NCBI GenBank assembly: GCA_030062745.1
Contig: CP099841.1
Location: forward strand, 13,162,970 to 13,226,969
Source of the DNA: Capitulum mitella
Lineage: Eukaryota > Arthropoda > Thecostraca > Pollicipedomorpha > Pollicipedidae
Direction: 5' to 3'
Length of the DNA stretch: 64,000 bases
Shown in pieces: positions 1-11,007 of the stretch; position 1 is the stretch's first letter, and each line of letters starts with the position of its first letter. A model generated the notes under the pieces. It did not search any database, was not told the DNA's origin, and saw nothing but the letters and a program-made list of their open reading frames with translations. The position numbers and the translations under genes were made by a program.

Positions 1-300
1 ATTTTTACGCACCCCGACGTGATCCCACGTTGCTTGTCTAAAACAGAAAACCACCACATGTACATTACAGAGAATGCTGTCTAGTCAGTGAATGCATACT
101 GGCCACGCAATAAACACGCGAGAAATACTGCACCGCAGAGCCTGGCAACCCCGCCTACCCAATCCACACCCGAGCAGCCGTTACCCTGTAAATGCTTCCG
201 CTCTTGATCCACCCGACTTCTTGAGCACTCGTTAGTTAGCCATTGGGGATTATCGGGGTGACTTCTTGAGCTCTCATTAACTCGGCAAAGGCTCCACTGC
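1..300. other. Non-coding sequence, nothing recognised
   Basis: Unique-looking mixed-composition sequence before the first GC-rich island. The open frames here are short and resemble no family I know. I see no repeat structure. Confidence 0.5.
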
Positions 301-505
301 GTTCTCACGGGGCACCGTGAGCGCTGATCCGTCGCCGGCGCCCGCCCGGCGGCCGGGAGCCGGCGTCGTGACCGGCGGCCGGGCCCGGGGTCCGGGCCGG
401 GGCCGTCGCCGGGGCCCGGCCGGGGCAGGGCCGACTATCGACTCGGCTCCGGCGACGTGCTGCCATCAGCAGCGGGCGCCGGCGGCGGGCGCGCGCAGCC
501 GAGCC

Positions 506-544
<39 letters not shown>

Positions 545-770
545 GGCGTCCGGCGGCAGCACCGGGCGCCGGCCTGCAGCCGCTGCGGCCCGCCATGTCG
601 CTCCGCAGCCTCACCAGACATCACTCGGGGTAAGACAGCGGCGCGGCCGTCCGCGACCGTCCGGCGGCCGGAACGTGCGGCTCGCTGGCTGACGAACGGT
701 CACCCGGCCGGCGAGGCGGACGTTTGTCTGTGCCGCAGCGTCCGTACCCTGTCTGGCAGGTCGGGAGCTT
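300..770. other. GC/CpG-rich island 1 with GGC triplet run
   Basis: The base composition changes abruptly to very GC-rich, CpG-dense sequence. An uninterrupted GGC run of 11 units lies at about 508-540, flanked by GGGCCCGGGG-like words. A frame stays open on the + strand from 317 to 1000, but its translation is Ala/Arg/Pro/Gly-rich, as expected from composition, and resembles no family. The island may be a CpG-island promoter or 5' exon, or a composition-biased intergenic block; the sequence does not decide. Confidence 0.6.
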
Positions 771-3700
771 GTCCGCCCGGTGGCGTCCTGTCTCCGTTGT
801 ATGTGTCGAATCGTCTGCCTCCCGATCACCTGAAGGCCTCTCTAAATTTGGCAGATATTGTGGAAGACGGTGGCTCCCGATGTCCGAGGAAGATGCCGGC
901 ATATATTGGAAGTGCATGTGCGTTTCACATGATCTGTGTCGTTCGCAAAAATGTCTCATGCAAAAACTACATGGACAGAGATGCTCCGATATGGCTCTAA
1001 GCTAGAAGCTAGGATTTGCCTGCATTATATTTCAGAACACCCATTTCCATAACTAACACGCACTTCGCACGACCCTGCAACAGTGCTAACCTTCAACGTC
1101 CACTGCAGGCCAAGACAGCGATGTCATGGGACTTTTTCCCACAGTTTCCCTCAGTTGGCTGGCTATTTCTGGCGCAGATGGTAACTCGGGTCGTTGCCGT
1201 ATCGACCGCCCAGGCAGGCTGAAGCGAGACACATAAATAGGCCCAGGATCGCGGAAACCTCGTGATGGACTGAACCGTTAGCCGGCCGTCTCCGATAAAC
1301 GTCCGTGACGGCATCTGAGGAGCTTCTTGTTGATTGGAACCCCTCCTGCCACGCCGTTTGGTGCCCGATAGTAAATCTCGGTAAATCCAGAGACAAGTAA
1401 ATACCGAGCATGTTTTGCTCTTCAAACACGTCTTTCTGCATCCCCACATCCATTCCTCACGTAATGATTCTGGTAATGCAGCTATTGTCGTAGAACCCAA
1501 AGGGACTTATGATGGCGTTATGAAGAGAAGAAAACAGTCTGTTCATGCTTGTAAAGGAAACTAAATAGCATTTTTGCTAAGTTTCAAGTTGTTTCGACAT
1601 CGCTTGAGAACATGACAGTACCCTATGACACATTCGGATTGTGCTGAATTGCTAAAAAGGGGATGTTACAAACGAGGCACAGGCGGAGCATGGACAGGAC
1701 TTCATGCAGTACCCAAGTACATGCTCGTTAATACGCGTAAGAAGAAAAGTAGACCACCCGAACCAAGCGCGATCGAAATAAACGACTAGGCCGAATCGTG
1801 TCGAGCTTGCATCAGCTCGGGCACCGGAGCGACTAGCGACCCGACTGATCCGGCCTATGCTGACTTCGCACCGAGATTGTCCCGAAATCTCCCAAGGTCT
1901 GGGGCTTCCTCAGCGGAACGGGCAGAAAACTGTCGCCGTGTCCCCCCACCCGGCTCCTCGAGGGGGAGCGGCCGCCAGCCGGCACCAGCCGCTGGCGGTA
2001 CAACGACTCAATGATCAGGACCCCACCAGAATCGCGGCAGGTCAGGACCAGAGCATGCCCTTTCTCGTTATGGAGGTGGTACACCGGCGAACAGGGTTTT
2101 CAAGGCGGACCTGACAGTTCAGTAAGTGGAATGTCGTTTTTTCTGGTCTCTGTAGCTCTGATCGCTGCAGCTTTTCCTGGCCTGCCAAAAGTGTCATGTC
2201 GGTGAGTAAATGCTGAAATTATACGGCGGGAACGCTGACTGAGGACCAGATTTGTGGGCGTGGAAAAAAAAACATGTCAAAAACTGCAAGGAAATGTGTT
2301 ATCCTGAGGAAGGGTTCATTTGCCCTGATCTTGGTGTGTCATGTGATTCACGTAAGAAATTGGACTGTATTGGAGTATTGGAATGTTGTATTATATTGGA
2401 GCACTACGAACACAAAGTTCCGTGAATCCAATGCTAGCTGATTATTTATGTATCAAATGTCGCAGTTTTGTCTCCAAAACCAATGGGATATTCTCATCCA
2501 AATCCGTAATTTGGACATTTCTGGGGGTGGGTAATGTTTCCCTAGCCTGCACTATCAAGACCCCGCGGTGCTGTTGGTGAGGAGTAGGCTCCGTGCCGGC
2601 ACGTCGGTAAAATCCAACGTCAATCTTAACTTAAATTTTCCAGGAGGGCTAAAAGTAAGGCCATTTACCGTAGCAGAAGCGAAGGCTCCCTGCCCTTTCC
2701 TCCTGCTCTTCATGCTTCCGCTTGGCGTTGGCTCCACACTATGCGGCTGTTCTGTGCGGCTTCTAAATTTGTTTGCATTCATAAAAACTTAAACAGTCAC
2801 TTCTGCTCACCACTCTCTCCCGTTGTAGCTTTAAATGGAACACTTGTGCTGTCCTGAACATCGCCACATACACTCCAACGTAATACAACTCATACAGACT
2901 TTACATGTGGCGTGTAATGACCAGTAGGTTGCCGCATGCCTTAAAACTCAACATCAGTCAGTCAGTCTCATTTATGTGTTGATACTTGGCATCAGCAAAG
3001 TGGTTTCAGAGAATGGTGATGAAAGGAGAATAATGCAGCATCACCAGGCTGGTCCCATAATAAGCAGATACCAAGTGGTTTCTGGTTTTCGATCACATCC
3101 TGCAGGTTAACCCGGCCAAACATGGTGCTCTCGTCCGCACACGACGTCATGGCTAAGATTATCTAATCTAAAATCTAAACCAGATGGTGATTGAAGGTTG
3201 AAAGTAATTGCGTCGGATGACCTCGTTCTTGATCCCCATAAAACCGCCTTATTTGGCCTTTTTTACTCGTTGGATCGTTGCATCTTCGGTCAGGTTAGGT
3301 CAAATGGAGGCATGTTATGATTTATGTTGTAGTTTTCGACCCCGTCACTTCGTAGCCGGTCTTGGGACTTTGAATGTCTTAGAAACTCTAATACAGTTCA
3401 AATATTCTCTTCATAGGTATAAGATACGTTGCCAAGTGAAATGCACCCGAAAGTCATTCGAAGTCATACCAGGTCATGGTTCTCGCTGTTGGTTATGCGC
3501 CTTTCAACGCGCGGTGGGGCGGAGGCCAACACACCGGAGCCTTAATATGTCAGGATGTTATGATCCGACTAACAAAAAAAAAAACAGTATTAGAATTGAT
3601 GTTCATTTTGTAAAGGTACAGTAAACTGAAAAAGCACAAGTCCAAATGTTTCAAAAGTATTCAAGAAAGACTAACAATGAGGGAGAGATTGAATGGGACC

Positions 3701-3793
3701 CGCTTCCAACAAACCTCAGTACGATTAATGACGCTTAAACGCAACACGCTTCCATTAATGTGAAATAAAGGATCATAATTTTGGATCTGTGGG
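771..3793. other. Non-coding stretch without recognised gene
   Basis: About 3 kb of mixed composition. Several frames of 60-138 codons are open (for example the + strand 3208-3624), but none has a recognisable domain or convincing splice-site structure. Short A-runs occur near 2270 and 3570. Nothing else stands out. Confidence 0.5.
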
Positions 3794-3876
3794 CAAATGA
3801 GCACGACAGACTAGCGCAAAAAAAGCGATGGTTTAGCAACAAGCACAGTTCTTACACTGGGTGGCAACGCAGCACC
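3794..3876 (+). repeat. Dispersed repeat R, copy 1 (about 83 bp)
   Basis: This segment is closely similar to 7011-7093. Both run from AAATGAGCAC through GATGGTTTAGCA to an identical block CACAGTTCTTACACTGGGTGG and end in ACGCA with a C-rich tail. Only scattered substitutions separate the copies. Copy 1 lies just upstream of a piggyBac-like element; copy 2 sits between two TA microsatellites. The source family is not recognised; it may be a piece of a longer dispersed repeat. Confidence 0.75.
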
Positions 3877-3949
3877 CGTCCAAACGACAGCATTAAACCG
3901 TGAATCGAAGAACCATGCATTAAGCAATGCATCTCCCTGATCTCCCTCC

Positions 3950-5149
3950 TTAACCCCATTCCCGGCAGGGGGGCTCAATCCGCCCACTCGGATTTCTTGC
4001 TTGTCAAATCCAGGGTTTTTGACGTAGCTTCACGAAACTTAGTCAATTTTCTTAAATATTCTTTCTGTGTACTGTAACAAAATTTCATAATTTCATTTTT
4101 CTCAGGGCGGAACCAGGTAACATTTTTTGGGAGGTATTTTTTGGCCTTGTTGATAGCAAAAGGAAAATGGCCGCCAAAAATAATTTTTTTAGATGGAACT
4201 CAGAACTTTATATGGATGTAAAATTAAATAGTTGGACAACTTGTAAATACAATTTTGCTTGTTTGAGGTCACTTCACAAGGTCAGACCAAGTTCAGAAGT
4301 CGAAATTTGGTTTCATAGTAATGAGTTTGGCGCCTTTTTTCAAGTGCCAAATCCGGAATATACATAACGTAGAAGGGCGCCCTCTACTTGTGTACCAGCT
4401 TGATATCAGATCGGGTCACGGAGCTACGGCCTAAAATGTCAGTGCGCGCACCCTATATCATAACAGACGTAAAATGGAGTTTTAGAAATAAAGTGAACTC
4501 AAATTACTGGAAACGTTTTCAGATAACATGAAATGCACACAAGATCATTCCAAGTGACTCTAAGGCCACTGGAGGTCATTTAAAGTCAAAGGTCGTAAGT
4601 TGGCCAGAAGAACATGGGACCATGGTAGTCCTTTTTCATGTCCCTGACACCACCTTTGCTAACATTATACATACATTGTAATACAATTTGTACTTCTGCA
4701 GCATAACATGACTAGCGGAAACTAAAAAGTATCTTTAACTTTGTGTTAACTCATTTTTTTAAAACTAATCCTCATATTTTTGAAACCCTGTGAACGTCCA
4801 CGAATTTTCCCAAAATTCGCAATGTATGAACCATTGTAAAAGTCCCATGCATAATCTCTCGATTCATGTCAGTTTCATCAAAATCGGTCCATATGCCACA
4901 AAATTATAAGAAGTCCAAAAATGTCTCCCATTTTGACTTTTTGCCCACCTGTATCCGACTCTTTCAAAATTTTGAAAACCCTTTTCTGCAAAAATGTGGC
5001 TTACGTCATGGCAAATCGATTGTCATTTGTTGCGATAAAATCGGATGAGTAGTTCTCCAGACCCAGGGGGGGGCAAATCCACCGCCGCCCCCCTCCCCTC
5101 TGCCGGGAATCGGTCATGCCATCCATCCCTCCAGGAGCAGCCCGGTTAC
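3950..5149 (+). mobile_element. piggyBac-like non-autonomous DNA transposon, copy A (near full length)
   Basis: The 5' end reads TTAACCCCATTCCCGGCAGG, a TTAA target followed by the CCCY-type terminal repeat of the family. The interior aligns by eye along its whole length with the copy at 48561-49744: the GACGTAGCTTCACGAAACTTAG block, the AAGGAAAATGGC block, the GATCGGGTCACGGAGCTA block, and the TTGTTGCGATAAAATCGG block near the 3' end. The 3' end is degenerate, with CCCGGTTAC where GGGTTAA is expected. No transposase frame is present, so the copy is non-autonomous. The interior carries many AGGTCA-like words, near 4270 and 4575. The 3' half contains a degenerate GGGCAAATCC / GCCGGGAATCGG subterminal inverted repeat. 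Confidence 0.8.
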
Positions 5150-5369
5150 GTGTATCCAGCAAGAGTGCACCGCCTGAAGTCAAGAGCAGCCAATAAATTT
5201 ATATTGAATCTCGTATCTTTCAGAGGCACTCTCGTTCAAAGTTCCAGATGTGTCTTAATCAGACAGTCCCACCTATTTTGCTCGGTTCCTTTTCTTCAAT
5301 GGTTTCAAAAATGATTGCTGTAAGGATACTGTTTCCTATTTTAAACGCGAACATTTTACCGTGCTTGTA

Positions 5370-5529
5370 TTTTTCTGCGCATGCATATAAAATACAGTTT
5401 GTACCATCGCAAATTGATTGACGTTTGTTGCGATCAAATTGAACGGATAATTCTAGATATTTTAGGGGAATAAGCTCCCTTCCTTTACGGGAATGCATTT
5501 TGGCGGTAAGGGTTCGGGAACAAGGTTAA
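5370..5529 (+). mobile_element. piggyBac-like element, copy F (3' end fragment)
   Basis: CAAATTGATTGACGTTTGTTGCGATCAAAT matches the 3' region of copies A and D, and is followed by TTTACGGGAATGC and an end reading GGGAACAAGGTTAAAC. TTAA lies at 5526-5529. The left boundary is uncertain: weaker similarity may extend back toward 5190, directly after copy A. The fragment looks like a truncated, older copy in the same orientation as A. Confidence 0.65.
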
Positions 5530-6934
5530 ACAACGTCGCAGCACTGAGCGGCCGTTTTTAGTAAAGTGGGTTGTCGAGCCTGAAAGCCGCACATTTTCTC
5601 AGTTCGAACAAAAAATGAGCAATGAGCATGATAATGAGAGGGATATTCGCTTCGTCATTACGACATAAAATTTGTGTTTGGTAACGACACCCAATCCATA
5701 TTAGTAATCTGACTGATCGTAAAACTGGCGAAATGCTGCTGGACACCACTGCGAAAGTCGCATTCAAAGACAATGACATTCCGTGCTTTTCTGACAAGTA
5801 ATTTGCAAAGGAGGTCAACACAGTTCGATCACATTGCGCGTTTTTCCGGCCAACATGCACCCCTATGTCAGCTAAGTCTTCTTTTGGTCTTCTCTTGTCC
5901 TCTTCCAACATGCGAATGCCCACATGATTTTTTTCCACGCAGCCGCAACCGAAGCCTCACCTCACATTTGTCGTCTCGTCCATCTCAATAGCACAGCCTG
6001 TCTCGACTTTCTCCCCTCTCCAGGTGCCAAGGAGCCTGCATCGAGGCTTGGCCGGCCTTTGACGGGCAGGCGCTGCTCTTGGTCCCCGCCCCACTCGCCG
6101 ACTTCAATCAATACGATGTCGATTGGTGCCGCAGTGAGGCGCGCCGGGCAGAAAACACCGGGATTCCTCAGATGTGTTCGGACCATTCCAACGAGTGGAA
6201 CGAGCAAAAGTGAAAAAAGTGGTCGTCCGGCTTTAAATATTGCTTTCGTTTTCGACGCGAATTTGTCGTCTCTATCGCGCTTTAAATCAGTGCAAAATAG
6301 AGGCCTGAAGCACGTATTTTCAGCAAAGATCTGTACCAAATCATCTCACTACAGTACTTTACGTTTTACTATTCCGCATCGGATTCGTGACGAAAATAGA
6401 TCACCAGGACTCTGACTGCCAGCTGTTGCGCTGCGTTGATCAGCTACAAACTGGCAGTTGTTGATCTCGTTAATTTTTTATTCCCAGTTAATGAGCAGAT
6501 TGAGCAGCCCTACAATGTGAGCCAAAACTTTTGGAAGCCCCTTCTAAGTGCCACCATTAACCTTAATCTCCCTTTCAACCATCGGGGACAAAACGTTCGG
6601 ATTGAAGGTGGGAGGCGGGTGCAGGCCATTTTAAGTCATTTCTTGACATTCAGCGTCGTACGGTTAATGTTAAATCGTAGTGTTTAAAGGGGGGGGGGTG
6701 CAGGGGAAGCGCCCCAACACCTCAATGGTTCCTTCGCCCATGTTTTAAGCCTTAGGTGCAGGGGTGTGGACTTCTCTAAATATCTGAGGGGGGGGGGCGA
6801 GCCGAGGGCCCGATAGCATAAACTTTCCCCAAACTGAGACTTTTCAACGGATTTAGCCCATTTTATTTTAAGCAGTTGAAATTTACAAATCTTTTGTTAC
6901 TGTTCATCAAATAAGAAATTGTGCATATCATCAG
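5530..6934. other. Non-coding stretch with two poly-G tracts
   Basis: No gene was recognised. Overlapping frames on both strands at 5558-6415 look like chance openings. Two runs of ten G lie at 6689-6698 and 6788-6797, each in G-rich context next to CAGGGG words. Confidence 0.5.
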
Positions 6935-6936
6935 TA

Positions 6937-6969
<33 letters not shown>

Positions 6970-6980
6970 GCATATATATT
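6935..6980. repeat. TA microsatellite
   Basis: Alternating TA with single interruptions (ACATA, GCATA). It borders copy 2 of dispersed repeat R, which has a second TA array on its other side. Confidence 0.95.
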
Positions 6981-7010
6981 TAATACCTATAATGTATGTA
7001 CATAATATAT

Positions 7011-7093
7011 AAATGAGCACAACAAACCAACACAAAAATGGATGGTTTAGCAGCGAACACAGTTCTTACACTGGGTGGCCACGCATCAACCCC
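7011..7093 (+). repeat. Dispersed repeat R, copy 2 (about 83 bp)
   Basis: Second copy of the segment at 3794-3876, with the same order of blocks and the same identical core ending ACTGGGTGG. It is enclosed by TA microsatellites at 6935-6980 and 7099-7136. Confidence 0.75.
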
Positions 7094-7096
7094 CAA

Positions 7097-7098
<2 letters not shown>

Positions 7099-7133
<35 letters not shown>

Positions 7134-7136
7134 TAT
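7099..7136. repeat. TA microsatellite
   Basis: AT dinucleotide array with one C interruption, immediately after repeat R copy 2. Confidence 0.95.
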
Positions 7137-7412
7137 CGATAGAAGATCGAAAAGTTCATAGCTACATCGCTTTATGTCCTATTCTATGTTTTCTGCCTGT
7201 GCCTTGTCCACTGCGGCCGTTCTTTTCGTTATTATTGCACATTTCCCTCTAAATTTGACAGAAAACATTGGGGGCCAAAAGCAACATTGCAGGAACCCAA
7301 ATCAACATTCGGGGGCCAAGGCCTTCTCAAAAAAAAACAAATCGACATCTCCTGCTTAGATGATACGCTAGTGGTAGATCTAGACATATTCCACAAGGGA
7401 TCATTAGCGGCG

Positions 7413-7413
<1 letters not shown>

Positions 7414-7476
<63 letters not shown>
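7414..7476. repeat. TA microsatellite
   Basis: About 31 TA units with one G interruption near the end. A short frame read through it gives an Ile-Tyr repeat, which is an artefact of the array. Confidence 0.95.
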
Positions 7477-8399
7477 GAAAACAACCCCTAGTTCTCCGGT
7501 ATCAAATAATTTTTTCGTTGGTTTTTCGCTCCGCCTTTAACGAACATATTATAATAAAATTCCAGCTTTGACAACCATGTTCCGAGGCTACTTGCGTCAC
7601 TGTTACGCTTTCCAAGGCTGTTATGTTCGTGGTCGGAAATGTCGACGCAACAGTGTTCTGCAGCGTCCGGGTCCTCGAACAGTGCGCTGCGCCGCGTCCA
7701 CAGGCTCTGTAATCCGCCGCCCATAAAATACTGCGGATCTTTACGCTCTAGGCGCTCCAGATGCAATCAGAGCCATCGGTGACATCCCTCCATCACGCCG
7801 CGAACCACGAACGCATCGAGACACTCGTACACAAGGAGAACGTCGTAAGGAAGAATCCACTCGCAACTAGGCAGGTCCTTTCGTTCTGGAATACGCGACA
7901 AGATGTTGGTGTCTCCTGTCGGGGACCCTCAAACCTTGGAATGGCCCTCTTTACATTTACAAAATTTAAAGCGCGCTTTCTTTTTCTTCATGCTTTCATT
8001 ATTCCAATTATATGCTTTTCATTTATTATCCCTTTTCTTCCTTTTATTCCAAGAAAGTTTTGCCACTTTTTCTGTTCCCAAATGTAATGTGACTATTCCT
8101 ACTTCCTTCGACCCCCATGAAAGGTGAGCATTGCCCCAGTGACCACCTATATGGCATGGTCCTTGAAGCTCACATGAGCCTGAGAAGCCTTGCCTGTTTT
8201 GGCCCCAATGATATCCCTGAGACGCCCGGATTGCCCACTGAGTCCAGCCACCACCTCTTCTTAATACGATGCGACGTCGGAAATTCGTCGTTCAGGCTCC
8301 CGAGCTCTGAATCTACCGATCCATAGTTCGGCGGATTCCCCTGGGTCACGATTTCTCGCCCAGGTTCTATGATGCATTCCGCCGAACAGCTGGCCGTGT
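7477..8399. other. Non-coding stretch, nothing recognised
   Basis: Mixed composition, with a T-rich block at 7975-8060. Open frames on both strands are short, overlap one another and match no family. Confidence 0.5.
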
Positions 8400-9130
8400 T
8401 TGGCCGTCCGCCGGCCACTGTTCGAGGAAATAGGCCCGTCCAAGACTGGAGGGTTTTGCGGAGGCCTGCGTCACAGGCGACCGCGGCAGGCTGGTGGGCG
8501 CCGCTACATCCCACACCGTCTGTCGCGCCGGTCAAACTGCCGTCGTCGCCATCGCCCCCGCGCTCCCACCCCGGAACGGCAGAGCAGTCCGTTGGGAGCA
8601 CGATAGAGCAGCCCCGTTGTGGTCCAGGCAGCCAGCCGCCGTTCTGAGATGACAGACAGCGGCGGTAGCAGGGCAGAGCAGCGCTGCCGTGGAACATGCA
8701 GTCAGCTGTCGCTCTGAGACGACAGAGTGCGGTGGAGCCGCATGGTAGCGTTACGGCCAGTCGGCCGGCGCTCTGGGGCGCCAGAGCAGTGCGGCGCCGG
8801 AGCGGCCCGGCCTGTCGCCGTACCGGCGGGCGGCGGTCCACTGACCGAGTGCTCCGGGACGGGCCGCACCTCCGAAAATCAATGCCGGGCCAAAGAAACG
8901 GCCGGCCGGGCGGCGGCGGCGGCGGCGGCGGCGGTGCCACGGCCCGTAGCAGGCCTCGGCCGGCCGGGTCCTGGCCGGCGGGAGGTCGCCGCCCAATCGG
9001 CACAGGTGAAACTGGGACACCGGGGCGGACGGGAGATCGGCAGGTCAGGGGACGACGGCATGGCCAGGAAAGACGAGGGGCAGGATACCCAGTAGCAGGG
9101 CAGCCAGGGCGGCTGCGTCACGTGGACCGT
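8400..9130. other. GC/CpG-rich island 2 with GCG triplet run
   Basis: CpG-dense island. GGCCGGCCGGG is followed by about eight GCG units at 8910-8934. The same GGCCGGCCGGG-then-triplet order recurs in island 3 near 13471. An AATCAAT word (ATTGATT on the - strand) lies at 8877-8883 next to GCCGGGCC. The longest open frame is on the - strand (8170-9003); its low-complexity Arg/Pro/Gly product and the several other open frames across the same bases argue that it is compositional. Confidence 0.6.
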
Positions 9131-11007
9131 GGAAACGGCCACAACCAAATCAGACATTCACTGTGCAACCAAGGTAGCCCAGTTCCCTTGTTCACAAGAC
9201 ATCCAAAGAAATGATTAAGAAAGAAGTATTGTAACGCTAATGCTGGCAGCTAGTTCTGAATACCCTAGAGATTCAGATCATGGACTATGCAGGTGACATT
9301 TCAGGTCAGCACCAATTTCTAGGAAACCTGAAAAATGCACAAAAAATAAGAGCACTTCCCCTACGCAGATGCTCCGTGTTGGAAGGAACTGAACATCCCA
9401 GATACGGGTTACTGATATATAGCGCCACCCTTCCGCCGGAAACTGGGTGAACGCGTTTCAGATTTTTCCTGCGGGGAATGCTAAAACAGACGGCTGGAGC
9501 GTATCTCGACTCGATGCCCAGACATTGTCCACCATTTCGTGTTCTGGACGGCGCTGAGCATGGAACCGACAGACAACAGCAAAGCTGGAATTTGGAAGAA
9601 TGGGAAATGAAAGAGACAACGGGTGCATAGGGCTGCGAGTTGCAGTCTGCAAGCATCTCGACGCCTTCCTTTTTTGTTATGGACGCACTACCTCCGAAGT
9701 AATCGGAGGTGTTCGAAATCAGAGACGTCGAGTGGAACTCGTCACAACTGTTGAAACAAGGAAAAGGCGGACAGTGCTGGCAAGATGTTTCACATAGAAA
9801 GTTGAAAAATCGCCAAACGCGTTTCGTCGCGCTCTTTGTTGACACACGCTCCACCTGATCTTGGTGACATTTCGAATAACCCTTGACAAAGACGGTATCT
9901 TGCGCTTAGGAGCAATGCGAACTATTTACGTTTTGTTTCTTGGAAAAGTACGTTCCACGCTCACTTATTTTTCTCTTTCAAACCAACACTAAACATGCAT
10001 TACATTTTGTTTAAGCTTTGTGCGATGTGACAACACAGTGCGTTACGGTGCTCGACATTTTTCATCAGCATGATTGCAGAAGCTCCCTGCTCTGTGGTAG
10101 GCATCTCTCTTAGGTACCCAATCAGATGATGAATTTCGGTTGTTGTCTCTGGAATAATAGCTTACATGCTTTGCATATGAGCCACTGTACTGAACTATCT
10201 TGAGCACATCTGCCCGTTTCAGAAAGTTTATCAGCCTTTACAGAAGAGATGGAGCTCAATGTCCGCAGGCGGAGATGATTATTGAATCAGCACGTAACTT
10301 ACGTGACATGCAGACGGACCCCGGGGACCGCGTTTGTTATGCAGGATACCTGCAGGCGCGTCTACAGAACCCAGCAATTACACTGACATATTTTCGCTTC
10401 AGTCCAATACAAGCCCACTCGGAACCGACGGAAATGAAATTTAACCAATAAAAGCGCACCCGGCGCAAGTTATTACCACCTAAAGAGCATGAATGAAACC
10501 AAACTGAAAGGCTGAAATATCCTGCCGTCCCCAGCACCCGTAATCCCACCAGCCATCCCGGGGCCAGCCGGAGAGTTCATACGAACCCAGCGCGTTCCTG
10601 ACCGGCACTACGGCATTGCGCTCCAAATGCAGTCCTCGTTTAGATGTTTGAGAAAGGCGCAATTCTGAAAGCGATGCACTCACGGAATTACCCTGGGTTT
10701 ATGGCAATGCACGCCGCGTCTCCGCCGAACGGTTCCCTGTCATTTGTTTCTCAGCGGGGAGATTAACACGTCCGTGGATTGTCTGCACCAGTACATACGT
10801 ACACGAGCCTCCTGTCTCGACTGGTGCCGGGTCCTGACAGCAGGTGGTAATGGAGCAACGGCAGCATTGCTTTGTCGTTAAATTTTCCTTTTTATTTTCT
10901 ATTTCTTATTTTTATTGTCATTATTTTTTGTTTCTGTATATCATATTATTTACTTTACTTTGCCCTATGGGTTCCTGCGCCCAAACATAGCGCCTATCGG
11001 AGTCTGG
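9131..11007. other. Non-coding stretch, nothing recognised
   Basis: About 1.9 kb of mixed composition. The 182-codon frame on the - strand at 9306-9854 has no recognisable domain and no supporting splice signals. A T-rich low-complexity block (TTTTTATTTT words) lies at 10885-10960. Confidence 0.5.

Noticed and set aside
317-1000. 227-codon + strand open frame in island 1
   Set aside because: The product is Ala/Arg/Pro/Gly-rich and follows the GGC run. Other frames on both strands are also open over the same bases, so GC-rich composition explains it.
7287-7478. Ile-Tyr repeat frame ending in the TA microsatellite (likewise 55533-55855)
   Set aside because: Translation of an AT dinucleotide array, not a gene.
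8170-9003. 277-codon - strand open frame, the longest in the window
   Set aside because: It lies in a CpG-rich island where stop codons are scarce. The product is low-complexity with a poly-Pro run from GCG triplets, has no recognisable domain, and + strand frames are open across it.
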